A stretch of 14,173 nucleotides of DNA from Kiritimatiellia bacterium (GTDB lineage Bacteria > Verrucomicrobiota > Kiritimatiellia > RFP12 > UBA1067): the NCBI GenBank assembly GCA_904502135.1, contig CAJGDE010000051.1, positions 1-14,173 on the forward strand, given 5' to 3'. The position numbers and the translations under genes were made by a program. The notes below the pieces were generated by a model. The model worked only from the letters and a program-made list of their open reading frames with translations, made no database searches and had not been told where the DNA came from. Position 1 is the first letter of the stretch; the number at the start of each line of letters is the position of its first letter. Positions 8,760-14,173 of the stretch are shown here, piece after piece.

Positions 8760-8996
8760 TTACGTGCTTATCGCTATTGCGATTGCCAAAATAACGAGAA
8801 TAAAGGCCAAAAATCTTCTCTTTGCCGAAACGTGTTGAGATTGATCATTTCGAGCGTCATTAATTCCGAAATCTGAATTGATGATTTTCTTAAGCCCTCT
8901 TAACGCCAAAGGAAGTCGCCCCTTAGGCGAAGAAATGAGCGCTGCAAAAACGAGTAGCGCCATAACAAGAACAACTTTAACAACTATGACTATCAT
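8760..8996 (-). CDS. Small two-span membrane protein, unknown function
   Basis: I do not recognise this family. The 78-residue product starts with a strongly hydrophobic segment (residues 1-21, MIVIVVKVVLVMALLVFAALI). It then has a basic and polar middle (SSPKGRLPLALRGLKKI, then NDARNDQSQHVSAKRR) and ends with a second hydrophobic segment (about 62-77). The middle would face the cytoplasm if the positive-inside rule holds, giving a hairpin topology with both termini outside. A good GAGG lies 7 bases before the ATG, inside the DUF192 gene, and the first 20 bases overlap that gene, suggesting translational coupling. The coding assignment rests on the ribosome site, the overlap and the two clean membrane segments. 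Confidence 0.6.
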   Translation of the reverse strand: MIVIVVKVVLVMALLVFAALISSPKGRLPLALRGLKKIINSDFGINDARNDQSQHVSAKRRFLAFILVILAIAIAIST

Positions 8997-9285
8997 CTTT
9001 TTCCTCTTTGCTTTTTATCTCAAGAACTTTTACGGCCCGCCAACCTCCCCATACAAAGAATCGCCAAGGTCTGATGCCGCGCACCGCCTTAACGATACGA
9101 TTGTCGCGGTCGAGAAAAAGAGCGTCGATTTTAAACGACATGAAAAACGTATGGATCGCGTTGCATCTTTCAATAAGCAGCCCCTCCGAGTCCGGCAACG
9201 AACGCGTGCCTATAAGACCGCGTGCCCTTTCGGGAAATGTCCGCGCTACGCGCGCTTTAATTCCGAATATCTCAATTTCCTGCAC
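8977..9285 (-). CDS. DUF192 (COG1430) family protein
   Basis: DUF192 proteins are small beta-rich proteins of poorly defined function, often exported or membrane-linked and found in many bacteria and archaea. The product carries the family core: F-P-x-R-x-R-G-L-I-G-T-R-S-L-P, then E-G-L-L-I, then the signature HTFFMSFKIDALFLDRDNRIV, and finally a K-V-L-E-I end. There is no signal peptide at the start. The frame opens at a GTG at 9309 (110 codons), but that start has no ribosome site and lies 38 bases inside queH. I prefer the GTG at 9285 (102 codons), because AAAGG lies 8 bases before it and the queH overlap falls to 14 bases. A GTG at 9294 is a third option. The 3' end overlaps the small membrane gene. 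Confidence 0.85.
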   Translation of the reverse strand: MQEIEIFGIKARVARTFPERARGLIGTRSLPDSEGLLIERCNAIHTFFMSFKIDALFLDRDNRIVKAVRGIRPWRFFVWGGWRAVKVLEIKSKEEKDDSHSC

Positions 9286-9820
9286 GGAGCGCACCTTTCG
9301 AAAATTCACACCCGCAGTAGTTCTGCCTGTAAAGAGAAAGTTTATTCGCCCTTTTTACAGAGATCTTAAAGCCCTCGCGCTTTTTAAAATCTTCTTCAAG
9401 AAAAGCGACCCCGTCCGTTTCACACTCCTTGCCTGCCGCAAAAAGCTGCTTACTTATCTTATGAGGACTTACGCTGAGTGATGTCGTGAAAGCGTCAAAC
9501 CCCTCTTTGGCCGCGAACGACGCCGCCTTTTTAAGATTATACCTAAAACACTTTTCGCACCTTGCGCCTCGTTCGGGCTCATTCTCAAGACCTGAGGCTA
9601 CCTCTTTAAGCCATTCTTCATGGTTGTATTCTTCACACACCAGCTCAACGCCGTCATTTGCGGCAAGCTTTTGCGCGGCGGCGCGCCTTTTCTCAAACTC
9701 CTCGCGCGTATCGATGTTTGAATTGGCGAAATATATCGTCACATCGTTGCCGTTTTCCTTAAGACGCGGCACGCACGCGCTTGCGCACGGAGCGCAGCAA
9801 ACATGAAGAAGAACTTTCAT
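9272..9820 (-). CDS. queH: Epoxyqueuosine reductase QueH
   Basis: QueH (formerly DUF208) is an iron-sulfur enzyme that reduces epoxyqueuosine to queuosine in the wobble position of GUN-anticodon tRNAs. It is the non-homologous alternative to QueG. The 182-residue product has all three cysteine clusters expected of the family: LLHVCCAPC (C8, C9, C12), RCEKCF (C88, C91) and YRQNYCGCEFS (C169, C171). It also has the SVSPHK loop near 116-121. Length is typical. The ATG overlaps the tatD stop as ATGA (9820-9817), and AAGGAG lies 7 bases before it inside tatD, so the start is firm and the two genes are probably coupled. It implies that the host makes or completes queuosine; no other queuosine gene is in the window. 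Confidence 0.95.
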   Translation of the reverse strand: MKVLLHVCCAPCASACVPRLKENGNDVTIYFANSNIDTREEFEKRRAAAQKLAANDGVELVCEEYNHEEWLKEVASGLENEPERGARCEKCFRYNLKKAASFAAKEGFDAFTTSLSVSPHKISKQLFAAGKECETDGVAFLEEDFKKREGFKISVKRANKLSLYRQNYCGCEFSKGALRAGN

Positions 9821-10491
9821 TGCGCATCTCCTTGCAGTGAAGATATAAAACGCTCTGCATTGCGTTTAATCGCCTCTTTAAGCTCATCAATCTCAAGCAA
9901 ACGTATCTGCGAAAGTTTCACAAGAATCTCGGATATACCGGGCGCATCAGGCGGAGTTTCAGCCGTCTTATCTGTTTCGAGAAGCACCATCTCCAATGGA
10001 ATCTTCTTTGCTAAAGAACGGTAGTTTACAGCATGATCGTTAAGAAGCGAAGGCCCTATCGAAATGAATCCGTTGATGGAGGCGATATCTGGAATAAGAC
10101 CGTCACTTCTGGAAAAACCATGAAAAAGAAACGCGGGAATTGACCCGGCAAAAGGCCTGCAGGCCTTAACAACTTCGCCCCAACATTTTGCGCCGTGAAG
10201 AACTACAGGGCGGGAGAATGAAGAAGCCGCATCAAGCTGATCTGAAAACGCTTCGCGCATGGCAGGCGGTATAATCCGGCTATAAAGACGATCAAGACCG
10301 ATTTCTCCAACGCCAAGTTTTGTATTCGCGGCCAATCTTGATCTTAAGGCATCCTTCGCCTTGTCGTCGTAGGAAGATGAATCCCAAGGATGATATCCTA
10401 TGAAACGAATATCGTTTTCACCGATGGGAGTCTCGCCACATATAAAATGGCGCGAACATCCTGAAAGAAGATGGCAGTGCGCATCCGTCAT
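9817..10491 (-). CDS. TatD-family metal-dependent hydrolase, short
   Basis: TatD-family enzymes are metal-dependent TIM-barrel nucleases with 3'-5' exonuclease activity and proposed roles in DNA repair and fragment clearance. The 224-residue protein keeps the full set of expected metal ligands: H5 and H7 (DAHCH), E63 (GVGEIGLD), H99 (VVLHG), H124 (FLFHGFS) and D174 (LLETDKTAE), plus the GYHPWD motif at 32-37. It is about 30-40 residues shorter than typical TatD. The shortening is at the front: GYHPWD comes only 25 residues after the DxHxH motif instead of about 50-60, so one early beta-alpha unit seems lost. Activity is still plausible because no ligand is missing. No obvious Shine-Dalgarno sequence precedes the ATG. 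The yhcH stop lies 21 bases upstream, and the 3' end overlaps queH by 4 bases. Confidence 0.88.
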   Translation of the reverse strand: MTDAHCHLLSGCSRHFICGETPIGENDIRFIGYHPWDSSSYDDKAKDALRSRLAANTKLGVGEIGLDRLYSRIIPPAMREAFSDQLDAASSFSRPVVLHGAKCWGEVVKACRPFAGSIPAFLFHGFSRSDGLIPDIASINGFISIGPSLLNDHAVNYRSLAKKIPLEMVLLETDKTAETPPDAPGISEILVKLSQIRLLEIDELKEAIKRNAERFISSLQGDAQ

Positions 10492-10512
10492 AGACTATCA
10501 ACCGCCATGCCT

Positions 10513-10998
10513 CTATTGAGCGAGAACTTTAATGACAACTTTTTTAATCTTATGTTTTTCGCCTGTCGTACAGCCGGGGGCGTGTGCACCGACAGGCGGG
10601 AAAAACAACGCGAACTCTCCCGGCTTTAACGTCACGAACCGAGGAGCCGTCTTATCCGAGGGATCGAAAAGACAATAGTCTTTCTCGTCGTTAAATTCCA
10701 CAGTCGAGTCACTTTCGGTCATCGTATATAAACCAAACGTTTCTTCGCCGGAAATGGGAGATTGGATATCAATATATTTATGATGGGTCTCAAATTGCTT
10801 TTCTGAAGTCTTTAAAAGCTCTATCTCCTGAACCATCGCCCAGCATTCTCCAGGAATGATATCGTATGTTCCAAGCGGCAGAGACATTAAGTCAGAGCGC
10901 TTAAGAAACTCAAAAGCCTTCGCAAACCTCTTGTTTAAAAAAAGGTACTTATCGGCGTTTTCAATTTTATCTGTCACATGATCAGGATTTTTAAGCAT
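10513..10998 (-). CDS. YhcH/YjgK/YiaL family (DUF386) protein
   Basis: This family of cupin-like, metal-binding proteins is linked to sugar metabolism (sialic acid or anomeric sugar conversion, and the EbgC subunit of evolved beta-galactosidase). The 161-residue product has the family motifs: an H-x-x-Y-I-D-I-Q run (H72-H73-K-Y-I-D-I-Q), SGEE (84-87) near the next motif, LKPGEFALFFPPVGAHAPG with H139, and the KKVVIKV end. The frame is open 11 codons further to 11031, but AAGGAG lies 6 bases before the ATG at 10998, so that start is chosen. No sugar kinase, epimerase or transporter is beside it, so its substrate cannot be inferred. Upstream lie two stem-loops, one of which includes its ribosome site. 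Confidence 0.87.
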   Translation of the reverse strand: MLKNPDHVTDKIENADKYLFLNKRFAKAFEFLKRSDLMSLPLGTYDIIPGECWAMVQEIELLKTSEKQFETHHKYIDIQSPISGEETFGLYTMTESDSTVEFNDEKDYCLFDPSDKTAPRFVTLKPGEFALFFPPVGAHAPGCTTGEKHKIKKVVIKVLAQ

Positions 10999-11006
10999 AT
11001 AAAACT

Positions 11007-11022
11007 CCTTTGCCCCAAAAGG
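11007..11022 (-). promoter_or_regulatory. Hairpin covering the yhcH ribosome binding site
   Basis: In the minus-strand transcript, CCUUU (11022-11018) can pair with AAAGG (11011-11007) around a 6-base loop. The paired AAAGG is the first part of the yhcH Shine-Dalgarno AAAGGAG. The stem is short (5 pairs), so any control would be mild. It is also the stretch that decides the yhcH start at 10998. Confidence 0.35.
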
Positions 11023-11030
11023 CGAAATCA

Positions 11031-11059
11031 CCGCAGCCGGCGAAATGAACCGACTGCGG
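11031..11059 (-). other. Stable stem-loop between purH and yhcH
   Basis: On the minus-strand RNA, CCGCAGUCGG and CCGGCUGCGG form a 10-pair stem (one U-G wobble) with a 9-base loop. The wobble pairs only on the minus strand; on the plus strand it is an A-C mismatch, which suggests the stem acts in the operon mRNA. It lies 20 bases beyond the purH stop and is followed by UGAUUUCGCC and no proper U-run, so it is at best a leaky terminator. It could instead be an mRNA stabiliser or processing site. Confidence 0.5.
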
Positions 11060-11079
11060 AAAAGATTAGCTGCCTTGTC

Positions 11080-12378
11080 TTAGTGTCTGAAGCTGCGCTG
11101 GCCAGTAAAGACCATAGCCACGTTCGACTCGTTACAGCAGTCGATCACGTCCCAGTCGCGGATAGCGCCGCCTGGCTGAACGATAGAGGTGATGCCTTCG
11201 CGAATACCAACCTCCGCGCCGTCACGGAACGGGAAAAAGGCGTCAGAAACCATGGCGCAACCAGGAAGACCACCCTTCTCAGCTTTCGTCTGCTCCATAA
11301 TCTCAGCCTGCTTCTTCGCGCCATCATCTTCGCCGAACGCAAGCCTAAGATCATTAAATGGCTTTTGATACTTTTCCCACGAAATCCAGTCGGCATGTTT
11401 CGTATAAGCCTTATCACGGGCGATTTCGGCCACACCAACGCGATCTTGTTCGCCCGTGCCGATACCGACGGTCGCTCCGTCTTTGACGTAAAGAACGCTG
11501 TTTGAAGTGACACCAGCTTCCACGAGCCATCCGAATACGAGATCTTCATATTCTTTTTCGGTAGGAAGTCTGGCGATCTTATGCTCTTCAAAAGTGACCT
11601 CGCCTGTAGCCTTATTCGTGATCTTGCGATTGCAATATGCCGCAATCATATCTTCGGGCTTTCTCGCATTAGCCGAAAACGATGTCTGAACCACTATGCC
11701 GCCGTCTATAAGAGACTTGAAATCAACAACATGTTTAGCCACAAAGTCGGTAAGCCGATCCATGTTTTTTATACGGAAAACACGAAGATTCTTTTTCGTC
11801 GCAAAAAGATCCATAACACCGTCTTTGAAATCCGGCGCGACAACGACTTCCGCGTAATTCTCAATAATGAGTTTGGCGGTCTCCATGTCACATTCGCGGT
11901 TAAGCGCGATTGCTCCGCCGAATGCAGCCAAACGATCAGCCTTGTTGGCGCGATAATACGCTTCTGCCAGAGTGGAGCCCGTGGCAACGCCGCAGGGATT
12001 GTTGTGCTTGACGATAACGGCCGTCGGCTTCTCCATCAGATACCGAAGGATATTAAGAGCGTTATCGGTGTCTGTAACATTTGTCTTACCGGGATGTTTG
12101 CCTGACTGAAGAAGCTCGGGAACCGAGGCCAGATAACGCCCTGGCTGAATCATTTCGACCTCGCCAAGAACGATGTTGCCGTTGAGAAGTTTGTAAAGAG
12201 CCGCCTCCTGCCCGGGATTCTCGCCGTACCTAAGACCTTTTTCTTCACCTGCGATATTCCAGGTGACCTTCTCGTACGACAAAGTGCTCCTGTTATCCCC
12301 GTCGATGAACGAGATCTCCATCCTAGGCGCGAAATGATCGGCCTCGATCGTCTTGTACGCTTCTTTCAGATCTTTCAT
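11080..12378 (-). CDS. purH: Stand-alone AICAR formyltransferase (PurH C-terminal part)
   Basis: The enzyme transfers a formyl group from 10-formyl-THF to AICAR, giving FAICAR, the next-to-last step of purine synthesis. The 432-residue protein matches the transformylase half of bifunctional PurH: LRYGENPGQ (49-57), the catalytic K124-H125 in IVKHNNPCGVATG, AFGGAIALNRE, VSDAFFPFRDG, IVQPGGAIRD and the terminal RSFRH. The N-terminal IMP cyclohydrolase domain of usual PurH (about 200 residues; whole protein about 520) is missing. Only about 47 unrelated residues precede LRYGENP. The gene upstream is DUF1080, so the other half is not nearby, and IMP cyclohydrolase must be supplied by a separate gene. 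The ATG at 12378 has GTGGGA about 6 bases upstream. It starts 17 bases after the DUF1080 stop. Confidence 0.93.
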   Translation of the reverse strand: MKDLKEAYKTIEADHFAPRMEISFIDGDNRSTLSYEKVTWNIAGEEKGLRYGENPGQEAALYKLLNGNIVLGEVEMIQPGRYLASVPELLQSGKHPGKTNVTDTDNALNILRYLMEKPTAVIVKHNNPCGVATGSTLAEAYYRANKADRLAAFGGAIALNRECDMETAKLIIENYAEVVVAPDFKDGVMDLFATKKNLRVFRIKNMDRLTDFVAKHVVDFKSLIDGGIVVQTSFSANARKPEDMIAAYCNRKITNKATGEVTFEEHKIARLPTEKEYEDLVFGWLVEAGVTSNSVLYVKDGATVGIGTGEQDRVGVAEIARDKAYTKHADWISWEKYQKPFNDLRLAFGEDDGAKKQAEIMEQTKAEKGGLPGCAMVSDAFFPFRDGAEVGIREGITSIVQPGGAIRDWDVIDCCNESNVAMVFTGQRSFRH

Positions 12379-12395
12379 TTTTTATCCCACTCAAA

Positions 12396-13514
12396 TTATT
12401 TGATTAATGAATCGGCGCTGATCACCTTGTTGCGAATAAGCACGTTCAAGTTCTTATTCACCCAAGCGACCTCCTTGTCGTCTCCGCGATTCTTGCGGTA
12501 GGCTTCAAGGGCTGCATTGAAAGCCTTCGCGTATTTACCTTCATTTGCATACGCAATGACCTCAGCAAGCGCAATCAAAGTCTGCGCATCGCCTGCAGCA
12601 GGATTTTTAATCTTGTTGAAAAGCGTTTCGGCTGTCTTGCGGCGCTCAGCCATGACTTCATTTTCATCACCGCTCATGGTGCTGTGCGTCTTGTTGTCCC
12701 AGCGAGACGGAATCGGACGATACCAAACATTGCGGAACTCAACATAGCAGCCATGATCCTGAAGCCTGAGAGGAAGCTTCGAGGCATGAGGCTCAAGAGC
12801 CCTGCGCACGCAGTGAGTTGTAAGACCTTCCATCTCCCAGTGATCCTGAACAAGAACACCGTTAAAAAAGACGGTTACGCTGCCGGGATGAAGAAGTTCT
12901 GAGCCTTTCCATACAGGCTGATGAAAAACAATATCGTAAACCTGCCATTCGCCGGCTTTTCTCTGCGGATTTACCATAGGAGGATTTTCCGCATAAACAC
13001 TGCCCGCCTGGCCATCGGTGTAATTATCAACCGTCAGGTTATCACGGTTTGTGCCGTAAGATTCAAGAACCTGAATCTCATAATTATCCATTATAAAGAC
13101 ACCTGAATTGCCGCGCATCTGCGGGCCCTTGTCTGAAAACAGATTGTTCGGGTCATGACGAAATTCAATATGCAGCTGGCAATCACCGAAATTCTCGCGC
13201 GTCAAAATCTCTCCGGCCTTCCAGCCGACGGGGCAACAAAACGCGCCGTTCTGAACGACCCATTTAGGCTTCTCGCCGTTTCGCGTCATCCAATTCTTTT
13301 CGAAAGATTCCTTCGTGCCATCGAAAAGAACTACGGCATCACTCGGTGCGCCGCCGCACTTGGAGGCAGGCTCTACCTTAACAGGCTTCGGGCGATTCCA
13401 ATCGTGAACACTCCAAGCGTGTTTTTTATCAGGCGTATCGCCGTATAACCCAGCGGCAATGACCCCCAACGGAGAAACGACCGCGATTGCAGCAAAAAGA
13501 ACGTTGTTTTTCAT
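12396..13514 (-). CDS. Secreted DUF1080 (3-keto-disaccharide hydrolase-like) protein
   Basis: DUF1080 proteins have a concanavalin-like beta-sandwich; some are hydrolases of 3-keto-glycosides, many have no known substrate. The 372-residue product starts with a signal peptide (MKNNVLFAAIAVVSPLGVIAAG). The DUF1080 domain follows (about 58-275), with AVVLFDGTKESFEKNW near its start, the signature RGNSGVFIMDNYEIQVLESY in the middle, EWQVYDIVFHQP, VTVFFNGVLVQ and LPLRLQDHGCYVEFRNVWYRPI at its end. About 90 mostly helical residues follow, with no family I recognise. The frame is open to an ATG at 13562, but that start lies upstream of the promoter -10. AAAGGGA sits just before the ATG at 13514, and the signal peptide begins there, so 13514 is used. 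It is the first gene of the long minus-strand run. Confidence 0.92.
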   Translation of the reverse strand: MKNNVLFAAIAVVSPLGVIAAGLYGDTPDKKHAWSVHDWNRPKPVKVEPASKCGGAPSDAVVLFDGTKESFEKNWMTRNGEKPKWVVQNGAFCCPVGWKAGEILTRENFGDCQLHIEFRHDPNNLFSDKGPQMRGNSGVFIMDNYEIQVLESYGTNRDNLTVDNYTDGQAGSVYAENPPMVNPQRKAGEWQVYDIVFHQPVWKGSELLHPGSVTVFFNGVLVQDHWEMEGLTTHCVRRALEPHASKLPLRLQDHGCYVEFRNVWYRPIPSRWDNKTHSTMSGDENEVMAERRKTAETLFNKIKNPAAGDAQTLIALAEVIAYANEGKYAKAFNAALEAYRKNRGDDKEVAWVNKNLNVLIRNKVISADSLIK

Positions 13515-13539
13515 TTTTTTATCCCTTTCAGAAAGACCT

Positions 13540-13548
13540 ATTATACCA
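13540..13548 (-). promoter_or_regulatory. Extended -10 promoter of the DUF1080-to-mfd gene run
   Basis: The minus strand reads TGGTATAAT: a perfect TATAAT at 13545-13540 preceded by TG and one base. No good -35 hexamer is found at the usual distance, as is common for extended -10 promoters. The expected start near 13533 leaves about 18 bases of leader before the ATG at 13514, just enough for the AAAGGGA ribosome site. This also rules out the ATG at 13562. Confidence 0.6.
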
Positions 13549-13626
13549 TAATTTAATGACATCCGTCTTACCTGAAAGTGTGCGATTTTATTTCGCTTAA
13601 GTCATTTTTAAATATGGTGTCGCTTC

Positions 13627-13866
13627 AGGAGGTGTCCGGCGCTCCTCCTCGGTCTCGACTCGCTACGGAGTTGTAACGCCTTTAACGCTTTGACAACAAG
13701 CCGTTTTCAGCCTACCTTGCCTCGATAAAGCCAGTGGTTGTGTACAAAAACCTCTCTTACGGCTACAATCCTTCGCGAGGTCTCACTCGGAGGACTCCGC
13801 TCCACCTCCTTTTGCGACTAAACAAAACAACGGTTTGACCGAGCTGTCGGGACCGCCGGAGCGCCC
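13627..13866. ncRNA. Candidate structured RNA or structured repeat, class unknown
   Basis: No convincing reading frame covers this 240-base stretch, but complementary segments are nested. 13638-13645 pairs with 13858-13865 (8 of 8). Inside it, 13648-13654 pairs with 13837-13843 (7 of 7). Further in, 13666-13674 pairs with 13693-13703 (8 pairs, small internal loop) and 13810-13814 with 13823-13827. A local CGGA/TCCG hairpin lies near 13789-13800. In addition, AGGAGGTG (13627-13634), just outside the outer stem, is fully complementary to CACCTCCT (13803-13810) inside it, which would make a pseudoknot. Strand cannot be decided, since the long helices have no wobbles. I saw no signature of RNase P RNA, tmRNA, SRP RNA or 6S RNA. 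The flanking parts 13563-13626 and 13867-13922 are A+T-rich and hold no gene. Confidence 0.3.
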
Positions 13867-13879
13867 TTCAGCAAATATA

Positions 13880-13918
13880 AAAAATTCATCTTTTTTCTTA
13901 TTTCAAAAAGAAAGTTAT
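13880..13918 (-). terminator. Possible weak terminator after the right-edge ORF
   Basis: Just beyond the stop of the partial ORF, the minus strand has CTTTTT and AAAAAG arms that can pair, followed by GATGAA and a run of six T. The stem is nearly all A-T, so it would be weak. It fits the expected end of the edge gene and separates it from the DUF1080 promoter, but could simply be A+T-rich spacer. Confidence 0.2.
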
Positions 13919-13922
13919 GGAA

Positions 13923-14173
13923 TTACTCGTTAAGCTTCGATTCTGGATAGGCAACTAACTCGCTGATTGCTTTTGAAATATAGTTTGTCATAAAATTATT
14001 AGTTGGTCTATTTTGCAGATCACGCAAAAGCTCTAACCTTCTTTTGCTATACCTATAAGTTGGCTCTAAATAATTTATATTATAATCAAAATCGTGAATT
14101 GTAATCACTCCGTTCGATACACATTCCAAGCCAAATGAAAAGAAAAGTCTCTTATCAACTCCTTCACGACCAA
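13923..14173 (-). CDS. C-terminal fragment of an A+T-rich gene, unknown function
   Basis: The minus-strand frame is open from the window edge (14171) to a TAA at 13925-13923, giving at least 83 residues with no start required. A TTG at 14129 could start it, but nothing like a ribosome site supports that, so it is better read as the end of a gene that continues to the right. The fragment has no motif I recognise; it is rich in Tyr and Asn (HDFDYNINYLEPTYRYSKRR), and then mostly helical with basic residues. Base composition is about two-thirds A+T by eye, clearly richer than the neighbouring genes. This suggests a recently acquired gene or chance ORF in A+T-rich DNA. Confidence 0.45.
   Translation of the reverse strand, partial: GREGVDKRLFFSFGLECVSNGVITIHDFDYNINYLEPTYRYSKRRLELLRDLQNRPTNNFMTNYISKAISELVAYPESKLNE

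Noticed and set aside
10999..11031. 11-codon N-terminal extension of yhcH
   Set aside because: AAGGAG is placed exactly for the ATG at 10998; the extension would include that site and has no family support.
11581..12105. 174-codon plus-strand open frame opposite purH
   Set aside because: Antisense shadow of the AICAR transformylase, with no motif and arbitrary, cysteine- and arginine-rich composition.
13515..13562. 16-codon N-terminal extension of the DUF1080 protein
   Set aside because: It would place the start upstream of the TGGTATAAT promoter and would bury the signal peptide behind charged residues.
13803..13812. CACCTCCTTT as the 3' end of a 16S rRNA gene
   Set aside because: The bases before it do not match the conserved 16S helix 45 region, so only the ten-base tail is shared.
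13627..13866. RNase P RNA, tmRNA, SRP RNA or 6S RNA
   Set aside because: Both strands were read for the universal signatures (such as GAGGAAAGTCC/ACAGAA for RNase P, and the tRNA-like ends of tmRNA) and none is present.
1..14173. CRISPR array, tRNA gene, transposase or integrase
   Set aside because: No regularly spaced repeats, no cloverleaf with a TTCGA-type arm, and no recombinase motifs were seen on either strand.

Overview
The window is a compact, ordinary-looking bacterial chromosome segment. It carries thirteen complete protein genes, all on the minus strand, plus one gene fragment at the right edge. The gene content points to a Gram-negative host: there is a periplasmic TolB-type propeller, a secreted DUF1080 protein, a GatCA amidotransferase and queuosine salvage or synthesis. 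DUF1080 proteins are especially common in the Planctomycetota-Verrucomicrobiota-Lentisphaerota/Kiritimatiellota group and in Bacteroidota. Together with the short AlaRS and the stand-alone AICAR transformylase, this makes a PVC-type bacterium my best guess, but nothing here proves it.

Layout in the direction of transcription (right to left). A partial A+T-rich ORF enters from the right edge (13923-14173). Next is a 360-base stretch without a convincing gene (about 13563-13922) that contains many long-range complementary segments and may encode a structured RNA. An extended -10 promoter (13540-13548) then starts the main run: DUF1080 secreted protein, AICAR transformylase (purH C-terminal half), YhcH/YjgK-family sugar protein, TatD-family nuclease, QueH, a DUF192 protein, a small two-span membrane protein, AlaRS, TolB, GatC, GatA, Hsp33 and Mfd. 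Genes are separated by a few tens of bases at most, and several overlap by 4 bases (ATGA) or more, so most are probably co-transcribed in one or a few long operons. The left 94 bases hold only a hairpin-forming inverted repeat.

Function. The run mixes translation quality and charging (AlaRS, GatC/GatA), tRNA modification (QueH), purine synthesis (AICAR transformylase), DNA repair (Mfd, TatD), redox stress chaperoning (Hsp33) and envelope or carbohydrate functions (TolB, DUF1080, YhcH). It reads as a housekeeping neighbourhood and not as a dedicated system. No transposase, integrase, CRISPR array, tRNA or rRNA gene was recognised. The most unusual parts are the intergenic structured region at 13627-13866 and the change to A+T-rich sequence at the right edge.
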